Assembly: GCA_038093515.1 (NCBI GenBank)
Contig: JBBPSI010000012.1
Location: 186,001-250,000, forward strand
Reading direction: 5' to 3'
DNA from: Butyriboletus loyo
Lineage: Eukaryota > Basidiomycota > Agaricomycetes > Boletales > Boletaceae
Length of the DNA stretch: 64,000 nucleotides
Part shown: piece by piece, positions 34,067 to 44,520 of the stretch
Numbering within the stretch: position 1 is the stretch's first letter
Layout of the letters: each line of letters opens with the position of its first letter
Translations under genes and position numbers: made by a program
The notes under the pieces: model-generated
Database searches by the model: none
The model's input: only the letters and a program-made list of their open reading frames with translations
Told to the model about the DNA's origin: nothing

Positions 34067-35024
34067 TCATTCCTGCTTCTCGCCATCGATCCAAACGGTC
34101 ACCTTCTCATCATAAAAGGCCAAGAAGCCCGCGATATTGATACATTCAGCATTGGGAGCGCGATAGTACCACACGATATCTTTGTGAACCTCGCCATTGG
34201 GCAGTTGCACGTCAAAGTGGTTTGCCCACCCCTGAGACTCGGTTATCAGTCAAGTGCGTCACGTCGATCGCATAGGGAGCACGGACCTTATACGGGCAGG
34301 CCGTGGTCGTGTCTGAAGGTGCCAAGAGGTCCAATTGGACGTCCATGATCGGGATGTACGTCCTCCTACGCAACCCGGTCTCGAATAAAAAGGATGCCCT
34401 GCGAGTATTCGCCGCTTCGACGCCGTTCACCTCGATACGGATATGTCTCGAAGTCTGAAGTATGTCGACGCGCTGTTCGCAGACGGAATCAAAGACCCCA
34501 AGTTCCCCCCCCCCCAAAAAAAAAAAAAGTCGCCCCTCGTCAGAAAAGCTGCGAGGTTCGGAAGATGATACGTACCTTGTACGGGTCTTTCGGGTGCACG
34601 TAGATTCGCTCGTCTTCTTCGAACCATGCATCTGCAGACTCAAACTTGAATTTCAAGAGGCCCGCGAATTTCTTGTATTCGCCCTCGCCAGTAAACTCTG
34701 TGACAGCTGCCTCGGCTACCCGATCACCGACCACTAGATCATAGACTTTTGTGCCTTCTTCTGGTTTGGCCTGGTCGGACCTACGCAACAAAGAAGATGG
34801 CAAGTCTGACAGAGAGAAGAAATAAACAGGATAGTAAGGGTGCTCCCAGCTAATAAATGAGGGGGTGAGCTATCCGTTTGATTGTCAGGGGCTATTGTGG
34901 CGTACACTAGTTTGGGCTTGTAGGCGTCGACGACGATCTTGCCGCCGAACAGAACCCTCACCCTCTTCTTCGAATCCTCGATGTGGGGCACTTTGAAGTG
35001 GGGTTTGTCGTAGCCTGAAGCCAT
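34067..35024 (-). CDS. DUF427 domain protein
   Basis: The start at 35024 (MASGYDKPHFKVPHIEDSKK) leads to VRVLFGGKIVVDAYKPKLV, then KVYDLVVGDRVAEAAV, WFEEDERIYVHPKDPYK, RVDILQTSRHIRIEVNG, LLFETGLRRRTYIPIMD-like sequence, LLAPSDTTTACPYK and IAGFLAFYDEKVTVWIDG before the stop at 34067. This is the two-repeat DUF427 arrangement, a beta-tent fold widespread in bacteria and fungi without an assigned reaction. Five or so short introns occur; one (about 34475-34575) contains a homopolymer run (11 C then 13 A on the plus strand, 34505-34528). Confidence 0.85.
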
Positions 35025-35176
35025 GATGGTGAGAGAAGCGTTGCAATAGGGGGCCGAAACCGGAAACATCCACTCAAAGTTCAAATTCAAACTTTGCCAC
35101 CCGACGGTGCGGAAGGAGAAATCATATTGTCAAGAGATCACAGAAAACAGATGTAGTCGTACGTGTGGTACCGAAT

Positions 35177-36462
35177 TCATTCGTCGTCGGAATCATCGTC
35201 TGCTTCTTCGAGCCACTTCAAGAATGGTTCGCTCGCTTTCCTGACCTTCTTACTCGTCTCCTTGTCTACGTATTTCTTGCTGACGTGAGTACCCCATTGC
35301 GTGACGACAGCCTCATCCAGAATATCGTTCTGGTACAGCACCATAAGGATTTTCGGGACAGCAGGGATCAGCTCGGGATGCGCCAACCCAACCAACCGCT
35401 CAATGCCCCCGAGCAATGATTTTTGATGCTTCTCCGAAGTGACCATCTGTACAAAGCCAGGTCAGTGGAAGTCAAAGATGGGAACATGCAGCATACTTTC
35501 GCCAGTAGAGACTTGTAAGTCGTGATCTCCTGCGCGACATCCTTGGTGAATAGCGCCTGCACAAGAACGAGGAGGGTTTTGTGCTTCTTTTGCACACCCA
35601 GGTCCTCGGCCTTCTTGTAGATTTGCACAGAGCCAATGCCTTCATCTTCTCTGTTCTCCTCGACCCAGTGACCGAATTGAGCATATGGGCTGTCTGCATC
35701 CTCCTCACTCCCGTCATCATCCCCACCACCGAGAGACATGCCGCCCATGTGACTTGCCAACGCCTTGACCCGAGCCTGAACCGCTTGAGGGGATGTGTCT
35801 GCGGACCAGTCATCCGCAGGAAGGGCAGTGTCCGTAGTCAGGTCAGCGGCCTCGGCTTTGATCCTCTTGGTCAGCTCGTCGTCACTGTCTGCGGCGGGAG
35901 CTGTATCGTCACGACCTTCTCCAGGGACTGCGGGAGCAGCAGCGTGAACACCATTACCAGTTGCCGTACCGTTACCTTCGCCCTTCTTGCTCTTTCTGGG
36001 GTTCTTAGGAGGATTCTTGAGAATGAAGGTGACGAGTTTGTGCCTCATATCTATGCCTGTTCTTTCCCCACAAGCCTTGCAGTCACGGATGATATCCTCG
36101 TTGCGACCATTCTTGAGGACGATGAGGTCGGTCTCGGGGTTTTTGCACGAGCGGCAAAGGATAAACTTGTCGATGAAGCCATCAAGGAGTTCGCGAAGCC
36201 TGGCGGCATCGTGAGCACCGTTGACAATGTATCGATCATTCTTTTCATCGAACGGAGTCTGTGCGCCAAGCTCGCAACCGAAGAATTTAGTGATGTAGGC
36301 GGGGGGGCGGGATAGAGCGCGAGCGACATCTGACATGTTTGGGATGACAGTCTTAATACCATTACCCTTTCCCTCGATTTTTGTGAGGAGTAAGGGCATG
36401 CGGTATCGGTAGAACTTGTCATCGACATCGCGGCGAATGTTGACGATTCCTGCGTTAGCCAT
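35177..36462 (-). CDS. TIF5: Translation initiation factor eIF5
   Basis: Two exons (one 52-nt intron near 35451-35502) encode about 410 residues. The N-terminal GAP domain has [16 protein letters not shown], with the Arg corresponding to the catalytic finger, then [15 protein letters not shown] and the ELGAQT block. A C4 zinc ribbon follows (CRSCKNPET and CKACGERT). After a Lys/acidic linker, the C-terminal W2/HEAT domain ends with [30 protein letters not shown]. eIF5 stimulates GTP hydrolysis by eIF2 on the scanning 43S complex and bridges eIF3 and eIF2. Length and acidic tail match the family. Confidence 0.95.
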
Positions 36463-37757
36463 GCTGGGCGGAGGGACTTAGGGCTTGAAGAGAGAATGCA
36501 TCAGGGCCAGAAGCGTGGAAGAGGGGAAGGTAGGGTGCTCACGGTACTTATGGACTCTAACCGAGACTGACACTGATACGACGATGTATTGAGAGGAGGT
36601 CGAAGCATGAAATTGGTTCTTCTGTATTCGCCTCTGCGGAGACAGAAGATGGTGTCGAATGAGACAGTTGAGGAAGATATTGTGGGCTGGTAGAAAGGGC
36701 AAAATATCGGAATGGGGAGATGGGTTGCGGGTGTCGAGCGTATGGCTGAAGAGGGTGCGATGTAGCCAGAGGTTGCGGGCAGGTGCAAGTAATTTATAAT
36801 ATTTCCCTCGTGTGTTTGTTTGTACATCCCTGTGCTGGCCGGGCGCATGCTCACGTAACCCCTGAGAATTCGGACACACTCGCTACCGCATGCAACTTGC
36901 TCTACTCCAATCATGATGAAGCCCTCGACATTGAAGTACCGTGTCTCAACCATCGCTCCGATTTGGTCCTTCTTACTGCCCACACTGTTCGCACGTCGGG
37001 TTTCCCAGCGTTGGCCTTGATCGCGGCCTCGAGCTCGGGTTGGGGCCGTCAACTTGACCTGTCTCTGGTACGCATAGCACAACCACCACGGGAGAACGTG
37101 TGCCGGACCAGGGAGATCGACGTACAGTAGACACCCTCATAATACATATCGTCGAAGCCATAGTGACTCCCATCCTATCTTTGTCGCATGTCCATCCCAC
37201 GCTGCGATTCGGGCCGCTCATAGTTGCAGTCCTGTAGGTATTCACCCGAATTTTCCAACACGGACGTACTGAGACAATACGCTCGTATATGACGCAGAGT
37301 GCATTCGCGGGGAGAAGGCAGACTCGGAGCGAAGTGACTCAACGTGGATGTGAGATGGCGCCGACGACAACGTTTTCCCGTCACGCACACATGCACGGTG
37401 TCCACCCATCGACGGATGTACTCAACAAGAAAAGTCAACAGTACAGGGCTTTGTCCTCATGAAATCACGACCGTGATGTTGTAACATTACTGATTAATGG
37501 ACACGTCAATAAGCATGCAACCGTAAACGACTTTCCCGCCCTCTCTGGCTAGTTACATTTTGGTAAAATTACCGCTCATGTGATACCTTGGAGGACATCT
37601 AGGAGAATGTGAATGAAAGCCATCGATGAGGCGCTGAGATTAACGTCCGACACGTCGACATTGAAAACCAAGAAACCAACTTGTAGCATGGACGAACAGG
37701 AACATAATAGCATTAGCACGCTCTTAGAACGTCATCCATCGCCTAATTTGGTCTTTC
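36463..37757. other. 1.3-kb intergenic region holding an old peroxygenase 3' fragment
   Basis: The eIF5 promoter occupies the left part. The minus strand has frames up to 193 codons (36501-37082) but no family motifs across most of it. The segment 36955-37135 is listed separately. No complete gene was recognised. Confidence 0.35.
36955..37135 (-). pseudogene. Truncated, decayed copy of the peroxygenase 3' end
   Basis: The sequence resembles 37745-37970 of the neighbouring peroxygenase gene. Shared tracts include GTCCTTCTTACTGCCCA versus GTCTTTCTTATTGCCCA, GGCCTTGATCGCGGCC versus GGCCTTGATTGCGACC, and CTGTCTCTGGTACGCATAGC versus CTGTCTCTGATACGCATAGC. It encodes MCYAYQRQVKL versus LCYAYQRQINL, then PTCEQ and a stop. 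The rest of the gene is absent. Several indels break the frame. Confidence 0.75.
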
Positions 37758-39244
37758 TTATTGCCCAAATGGGAAAAGTTGCTCGCAGGTCGGGTCTTCC
37801 AGAGTCTGATAAAACGTGACTAGGTTGGCCTTGATTGCGACCTTGAGCTCAGAGGTCGGATTGGGGTACAGCTGAGCTGTCAAGTTGATCTGTCTCTGAT
37901 ACGCATAGCACAACTGAGAAAAATCAGCACCGGAGAACAGCGTGCCGGGCCAGAGATATCAACGTACGCTCCCGTTGTCCTCTGGATTCACCACGTAGTT
38001 GTTCACGCCTTCGTTACGACCGGGCAACACCCCGACCAAGTTGAATATCTTGTTAAACATGGTGCCGACCTGCGTAAAATCGTATACACCCTGACGACGA
38101 TAGAATCCATCAGGGTACTTGTGTAGCTGGAAGAAGCTCCTCGCGTAGTCCAACGTGACGTTCATCGTCGTGTTCACCGTCTGGTTGCTCACGAAGAAGG
38201 CGAGCGGAAACGTCGTTTCTGCGTAGGCAGTTAGGAAGCGGGGGGTATCGAACGAAAATGTCGGGTTGCGTGCAATCGAGTCGTTGATGCGAAGGGATTT
38301 TTGCAGCGATGCGGATTCAACGGTGATCATACCGTCTCCGACAAGGTTGGCGGCATAGATGAGCTGTGAAAGGGATGAACAATATAAATGCAGGTAGTGT
38401 CCCGTACCTACCTGATCAAACAAGGTCTCGTTGAAACGTAGTTGTTGCCGAAATAATAATCTCCACGTGTGGTACTAGCATCGCCTAGAGTTCAGTGATC
38501 AGCACATGGTTATCGGCAGTATGCAAAATACCCGTTGTCATGGAAGAGAGACAAGTACAAAGCTTACCTTCAAAGTTGCTGTGAATGTTAAGTCCGGGAG
38601 TGAGTTGACCATCCGCGGTCGTGTTTGCACCAATGCTCATCAAATTCGTCAAATGGTTCCCGTCGACAACGAATGCCTATTCCATTACCAAATACCATCC
38701 ATCGGTTAGCAGGGAAAGGGAGGAGACGGAACACCCTCAGACACACCCCATAAGTGAGGAACGCGGCCAAGTTCCATCCCATGTTGAAACCTGCCAGTTT
38801 GACATTGAAGTCTCAATGAGGATTCCTGGGAAATGCTCTACATACCTTCTTGGACTGCATTGATGATCTCGGCCGGAGTGGCCACGCCGCTACGCTTGAG
38901 ATACTTTGCAAAAGGAATCATATTCATAGCCAAATTGCACGTCTCCGCTCACTTACCCCATGAGAAGCAAGGGTATTCAATCCCGGGCAGGGTCCACGAA
39001 TATCACCTGGTTGATCAGGCTGGTATGGGTGGTTCGCGTCATAAACCAACTTTGCAGACGTGTCATTGATGGGAGGTGGGAGAGGTTGTGCACCGGGGGT
39101 GCTGCTAAATGTTCGCACTACAGCCCGGACCTCTTCTGGAGACAAGCCTGCAAGCGAACGATATTCCGGGAAGTTCGCTAGGTGCGGGAACCCCAGTGCA
39201 TATGGGAAGAATGCAACTAGTATCGCGAGGTTCTGTAATTTCAT
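37758..39244 (-). CDS. Secreted unspecific peroxygenase (heme-thiolate peroxidase)
   Basis: The start at 39244 begins with a signal peptide (MKLQNLAILVAFFPYALGF). The heme-thiolate motif PCPGLNTLASHG with its Cys ligand follows, then LKRSGVATPAEII, FNMGWNLAAFLTYG, NLMSIGAN and FEGDASTTRGDYYFG (the EGD motif). RFLTAYAETTFP places Arg and Glu seven residues apart, the acid-base pair of the active enzymes. The C-terminus has RQINLTAQL and DPTCEQLFPFGQ. These motifs define the peroxygenase/chloroperoxidase superfamily, which uses H2O2 to oxygenate aromatic and aliphatic compounds outside the cell. About seven exons; the junctions near 38450-38600 and 38880-38960 are approximate. Confidence 0.87.
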
Positions 39245-39892
39245 CCCGAATGAATAAGGTGTTTAGTGGGAATAAATCTGATGAAGAGGATAAATCGACT
39301 ACCGGTGATCTTATATCCCCGAGAAAAATGCAGGATGGCTGGTGCGCAGTTTTGTTTTGGTTGTGGACTGCATCAAAGAGTTCGCGATGTAGTATTGTGT
39401 TCCCGGGACGGACCACTGGCGGTGCAGCTGCGGCGATTCAGACTTACTAGATCTTTAGATGTGGTCTCCATTGCAATCATTGTATTAGCCCCATTCGAGT
39501 ACGAGCGCCTTGGCGAGTGGCTAGCAAGGCTGTAGCTCGCCGATATTGGTCTTGTTATTTGGATTACCAAAGTCAAGGCGGAACTCGCACAACGGCTACA
39601 TCAATATTTAATTGAGATTTTACATGTTGTACGAAATGTGAAAGCTATATTTGAAATATAAACCTTGACCAAAATTTCAAGTTTAGGGTCAGGGTCGATA
39701 TGGATTTGAACTTCATGTATGGTATCACATCTAGCACAATGGATGGATCAGTATTTGGGCCTGTACCAAATGAAGTACCAAATGTGGATATGATACTTCA
39801 GGTTTTGTTTGATGTTAGTACAGACCAAAACTTTGAGTTTCATTGAAGGACTTAACAGTGGTGTGGGAACAAAAAAAATAGCTTACACATAC
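39245..39892. other. Transition from gene block to repeat block, no gene seen
   Basis: The left part is the peroxygenase promoter region. From about 39640 the base composition becomes AT-rich and CpG-poor, which marks the boundary of the transposon block. Confidence 0.4.
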
Positions 39893-40389
39893 TGTTATAA
39901 TTGTATCTCTTATAACAGACTTTGTATTGGGACTTCGTCATATTTTCTCTTTCAAAGGTCACATGACTCAGTGCACATGATCGTGGGATTATACATGTGA
40001 CCATAGGCTGACTAAGCATATGATGTCATGGTCCAGACTGGCCCAGACTCTATGACGTCACACCTCATGTATTTAATCTCCATTTACTTCTCTTCTTTTT
40101 GATCGCCATCAACTTCTATTTAATCTCCATTGACCCTGGCTTCTTCTCGTATGTACATGTATAGTAGTTAGTCTCATGCACTGCTTGGTCTGTGCGCATT
40201 CCCCTGTAATATATAAAGGCTCGTGGTTTGGGCTAGGATTCCCTAGCTTTAACCACTTGTCTTATTCGCTGGCAACAGTTGAGAGATTAAGGCTTGAGCT
40301 ATCCTCATTACCATTGCCAGTTATTGTGTATAACTGCAACAGTGGCAGAACCCCATGTGATACTTGATAACTCCTATTGTCTTGTAACA
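39893..40389 (+). mobile_element. Solo LTR, family LTR-A, target-site duplication CATAC
   Basis: A 497-bp sequence starts TGTTATAATTGTATC and ends CTTGTAACA. CATAC flanks it on both sides (39888-39892 and 40390-40394), so it is a complete solo LTR left by recombination of a Ty3/Gypsy element. It shares the LTR-A core (AAGCATATGATGTCATGG, ATATATAAAGGCTCGTGG) with the ends of the full Gypsy element at 48489-56094. Confidence 0.9.
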
Positions 40390-40709
40390 CATACATATGT
40401 ACTTCGGCAATATTTCAAATTTTGACATGATCTAGATGGTGGAACAAACTTGAAATATCAATGAATGAATGAAACATATATTCCATTCTTGATATTTTGA
40501 CTAGGTCCAAATGTAGTATGAAATGTAGTATGAAATCTTAAGTTTTGAACCTGTTGAAACTAACTACCTGATAATTGTGCACCCAGTGTGCAATCACCAT
40601 GTGCAAAAGGGGCAATTGCTGTACTTGAAGAGTATAAGGAGCAAGGCTCAACTTAGAGATATCACAGTAGTGATGATAGAACTGAAAGATCTAAAGAAAA
40701 GTGACAAGC
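40390..40709. other. AT-rich, CpG-poor repeat-block sequence without gene
   Basis: Short sequence between two LTR-A copies. No motif was recognised. Confidence 0.35.
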
Positions 40710-41191
40710 TGTTATAATCATAACATTTATTCGTACACTTTGAACTTTGGACTTAGTCGTTTCATTCAAACTTTCACTTTCAAAGGTCACATGACATAGT
40801 GCACATGATCGTGGGAACTTACATGTGATCTCCTGCTGACTAAGCATATGATGTCATGGCCTGGATCAAGCCTAGACTCTATGACGTCATGACCATGTAT
40901 TTAATCTCTGTTTGCTTCTCTTCCTTTTGATTGCCATGCCTTGTGTGGTTAATCACCGCTGTGCTTCTCTTCTTTTTGATCCCCATTGACCCTGTAGTCT
41001 ATCCATGTATAGTAGTTCATCACACGCACAGCTTGGTCTGTGTGCATCCTTGTACAATATATAAAGGCTAGTGGTTAGACTAGGATTCCCTAGTTTTAAC
41101 CACTTGTCTATTCGCTGGCAACAGTTGAGGATTAAGTTAAAGCTCCAGTTTCATCTCTGCCAGGTACTTGTGTATACCTGCAACTGTAGTG
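40710..41191 (+). mobile_element. LTR-A copy truncated by insertion of an LTR-C element
   Basis: It starts TGTTATAATCATAACA as in other LTR-A copies and follows the family through ATATATAAAGGCTAGTGG to CTGCAACTGTAGTG. At that point, about 50-60 bp before the expected end, LTR-C starts. The missing tail was not found in the window, so the interrupting element is incomplete or continues beyond it. Confidence 0.8.
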
Positions 41192-41619
41192 TGTTACGGT
41201 AGTACTCTACTTTTTCTCCCCACTACCGTTAGGACTCTTACATTCGCCTAGCCTTCTGCTAGTTCCTGTTGAACGGTAACAACCGTTCTTAGCTTAGTCA
41301 TCACTTCCCGCGCACGGACACATTTTCTTTCATACTCCAGAACGTTCTAGAGTATCTTTTCCTCATTTGTACTTTCGCTCTCGCGACCTGATTAGGGAGC
41401 ATGGTCTGTGCGCAGACCTCAGTAGTATAAAACCTCTATCTTTACACCCTGTAATGGTATCTAGTTCTACGCAGCTTCCTGCTAGCAATTAGTATCATTC
41501 CAGACTCTTAGTGTGCACACTAAGACATAGTCTGAGACTCACCTAGAGGTCGTCTCCCGAGTCTCGAGGCCACTCCAGAGTGCCTCCTCGCTGTTCAATT
41601 GTTAGCGCCCAGCGTAACA
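41192..41619 (+). mobile_element. LTR of family C, 5' LTR of a Gypsy-like element
   Basis: A 428-bp sequence starts TGTTACGGTAGTAC and ends GCGTAACA, giving inverted termini TGTTAC/GTAACA. It is followed by a gag-like gene on the same strand. A second copy starts at 63811 at the window edge. Left target bases are TAGTG (41187-41191). Confidence 0.75.
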
Positions 41620-41994
41620 AAAGAACTAGATCTTCCTCTCGCTTCTGCTCTTCAGCAGTAAAGCCGTCCCTCCCCCCATATCTTCCACCCAACGCCCCAG
41701 ACGCAGTCGGTCGTTCTTTCCGCCCTCCCAACCGGAACCCATCGTCGTTGACAACCCATCGCCACACCTCCCGCCCCGCCAGACCCTCAACCCCAGTTTC
41801 CCCTTCGCCCCAGCCAGACCCCGAACCCTCTTATCAACCCGAGGACCAGGGTCTAGGGCAGGAAAACGAACCAGAACCCAGCGACGACGGTTATCAAAGC
41901 GATTGGCTTGACAGAACCCCCCACGTCTCCCCGCACAACTCCCGCCTCTCCCCCGTACTATCCGCCCGCAGACGACGAAGAAAACAACAACGAT

Positions 41995-43061
41995 ATGTCG
42001 GACAAAAAGAATATCGTTCCCAAAGACTTCTCTGGCCTCAATGAGGACGCTTCGCGATGGCTCCTCGCCATGCGCACATATTTCGCCGCCAACCAGACAG
42101 CGTTCCCCGACGATGAATCAAAGATCAACGCCCTCCTCATGAAGATGAGCGAAGGAAAGGGAAAGACGTTCTCCGAGGGCTGGATGAGCCTTCTCCTAGA
42201 TGGACACCCTACAACACAACAAAGGGAGTTCACCACTGTCTGCGAGGACTTTCACAGAGTCTTCCATCCCTTCGACGTAGGAGAAAGCGCTCGTATCGAA
42301 CTGGGGAACTTGACCCAGGACAAAGCCAACCGCAAGGACGGCTACGACACATACATCACTGAATTCCAACTGCTCGCCGCCAAGTCAGGAATCATAGATG
42401 AGAAGGCGCTCATCGAGTGGTTGTTATAATCATAACATTTTATTCGTACACTGCGTATACTTTTACTTCGAACTTAGTCGTTTCAACCTTCAAAGATCAC
42501 GTGGATATAGCGACGTGGATCGTGGGAACTTCATGTGATCCATTGCTGACTAAGCATATGATGTCATGGCCTAGACCAGGCCTAGACTCTATGACGTCAC
42601 GACACATGTATTTAATCTCCGTTTACTTCTCTTCTTTTTGATCCCCGCGCCTCGTGTGGTTAATCACCGTTGCGCTTCTCTTCTTTAGTCTATCCATGTA
42701 TAGTAATTCATCACACGCACAGAATGGTCTGTGCGCATTCTGTACAATATATAAGGGCTCGTGGTTGCGGCTAGGATTCCCTAGCTTTAACTACTTGTCT
42801 TATTCGCTGGCAACAGTTGAGAGATTAAGATTTGAGCTATCCTCATTACACCTCGCCAGTACCTGTGTAGTACTGCAACAGTAGTGGAACTTCGTGTGAC
42901 TTGATAACATCGTTGTCTCGTAACAGTGGTTCATCCGCGGTCTTGACCCCCGCCTTGCCGAATCAGTTCTCTCTTGCGAGAAACCACCCACCACGCTTGC
43001 CGGATGGGCCGAGAAGACATCTGCATTCCACGCGCAGCATAAGCGCATTGACGACCTTCGG
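41995..43061 (+). pseudogene. Retrotransposon gag-like gene, interrupted by a solo LTR-A
   Basis: The frame MSDKKNIVPKDFSGLNEDASR, LLAMRTYFAANQTAFPDD, SKINALLMKMSEG and TYITEFQLLAAKSGI is typical of basidiomycete Gypsy gag. It stops at the LTR insertion after KALIEW (42421). After the LTR (42926) the same frame continues WFIRGLDPRLAESVL and AFHAQHKRIDDLR. The Pro-rich upstream part (41620-41990) is in a shifted frame. The gene ends at about 43061, where Helitron sequence begins, so no pol follows. Confidence 0.8.
42422..42925 (+). mobile_element. Solo LTR-A inside gag, target-site duplication GTGGT
   Basis: A 504-bp sequence starts TGTTATAATCATAACA and ends CTCGTAACA. GTGGT stands on both sides (42417-42421 and 42926-42930). 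Removing the LTR and one GTGGT restores the gag frame (IEWFIRGL), which proves insertion into an already coding sequence. Confidence 0.93.
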
Positions 43062-43661
43062 GTAGGGACCATTCTGGACTCTGTGGCTCCTCAAGAGAAG
43101 GTCACCTATCTCAGTTCTGACTCTGTCACTGAGAGAGAATATGAGTATGTGCAACCAGAGATCCTGTATACCAACAACCCCTCTGGATTTCCCCTGCATA
43201 AACTGGAGCTCAAGAATGGTGCACCCCTCATGCTGTTGTGCAATTTGGATCCTGTTCATGGTCTCTACAATGGTACTTGCTTGAGGCTCATAAGATCTAC
43301 TCGCCGGATCCTGGAGTGTCGTGTATTGAATGGCAATCAAGAGAATGTCAACACCACTGTCTTTATCCCTCGCAAGGCTCTGAACACTGGTCTTGATGAT
43401 TCCCCTGTTCCCTTTCGTCAATTGCAGTTTCCTGTTCATCTGGCCTATGCAATGACAATCAACAAGTCACAAGGACAGATAGTGAAGCATGTTGGTCTGA
43501 ACCTGAGCTCCCCTGTTTTCTCTCATGGACAACTCTATGTGGCGCTTTCAAGGTGTAGTCATCCCAGGAATATCAAGGTACTTTTCCCAGAAGATGAAGA
43601 AAATAGTACCAAGACCACAAATGTAGTTTGGAATGAAGTATATAGAAATTTAGAGATCTGA
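43062..43661 (+). pseudogene. 3' fragment of a Helitron PIF1-like helicase gene
   Basis: Two hundred codons hold the C-terminal helicase motifs: GAPLMLLCNLDPVHGLYNGT, LQFPVHLAYAMTINKSQGQI and FSHGQLYVALSRC. These are motifs of the Rep/helicase of Helitrons (Pif1 superfamily). The N-terminal Rep domain and most of the helicase are missing; the fragment is fused at its 5' side to the gag-like gene. The frame is open to the stop at 43661 (ends YRNLEI). Confidence 0.88.
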
Positions 43662-43848
43662 TTGACATTGTATATGGAATCTCTGACTTTACTATTTCCA
43701 ACCTGTGCTGAAAGATTCAACTGATTGTATATGGAATCTCTGAATTTACTGTCTCCAACCTGTGCTGAAAGATTCAACTGATTATATATGAAATCTCTGA
43801 ATTTACTGTCTCCAACCTGTGCTGAAAGCACAATGGGTGAAATGCTAG
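43662..43848 (+). mobile_element. Helitron 3' terminus with hairpin and CTAG end
   Basis: After the helicase stop there are three imperfect 58-65 bp repeats (GATTCAACTGATTGTATATGG and ATGAAATCTC variants). Then comes a hairpin TGTGCT-gaa-AGCACA (43818-43832), ATGGGTGAAATG and the terminal CTAG at 43845-43848 followed by T. A short hairpin about 12 nt before CTRR is the defining Helitron 3' end. Confidence 0.85.
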
Positions 43849-44020
43849 TCTTAAGAATGAGCAGGCAACGGTTGAGTCTGAATCGTGCGACTCTGGATTT
43901 TCCGACACTTATTTCGCGTATTTCGACTATTTCGACCATCTCGGCTTTGCCACATGCTTGCCTTTTTGGGACGCAAAAAACCATGTGGCTCGGCTGATGC
44001 AGCACGTGTGGTAAATGTTT
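43849..44020. other. Short unassigned sequence between Helitron end and minisatellite
   Basis: CpG-containing sequence with no recognised feature; it would be the original target flank of the Helitron. Confidence 0.3.
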
Positions 44021-44520
44021 CCTCGCGCCGACACGTGTGAAATAAATTCCTATTTTGTAAATCTTACAAACCAAAGCTCTCCTCGCGCCCGACACGCGTG
44101 AAATAAATTCCTATTTTGTCAATCTTGCACGTGCAGTCAATGTTTCCTCGCGCCGACACGTGGGAAGCAAATTCTCTTTCTGTCAATTGCGCACACCAAA
44201 GCATTTGCATGTGCGGTGAACGTTTCCTTAGCACCGACGCGTGGGAACTAAATTCCATTTTTGTTAATCTTGCGCACCAAACCATTTGCACGTTCCTCGC
44301 GCGCTGGGCTGTGACACGTGCGAAATAAATTCCTTTTTTGTGAATCCCACGCACCAAAGCATTCGCACGTGCGGTAAATGTTTCCTCGCACCGACAGGTG
44401 GGAACTAAATTCCACTTTTGTCCATCTTGCGCACCAAACCCTTTGCATGTTTCCTCGCGCCCTGGGTTGCGACGCGTGGGAAGAAAATTCGGCGCGCCAG
44501 AGCATGCTTTTGTGCGCCAA
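44021..44520. repeat. Degenerate minisatellite, seven units of about 60-90 bp
   Basis: The phrase CCTCGCGCCGACACGTG (with variants) starts at about 44021, 44081, 44146, 44226, 44295, 44384 and 44453. It is followed each time by GGGAACTAAATTCC-like and TTTTTGTCAATCTTGCGCACC-like sequence. Units differ in length (60-89 bp). The CACGTG core recurs. Long frames on the minus strand are products of the repeat and not genes. Confidence 0.8.

Noticed and set aside
35581..36315. 244-codon plus-strand frame opposite eIF5
   Set aside because: It is the shadow of the eIF5 coding strand; no motifs and eIF5 is certain.
36501..37082. 193-codon minus-strand frame upstream of eIF5
   Set aside because: It mixes the eIF5 promoter region with the peroxygenase fragment; no family motif and no continuity, so it is treated as chance.
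40662..40847. Short minus-strand frame overlapping LTR-A
   Set aside because: Lies within the LTR start and is not conserved in other LTR-A copies.
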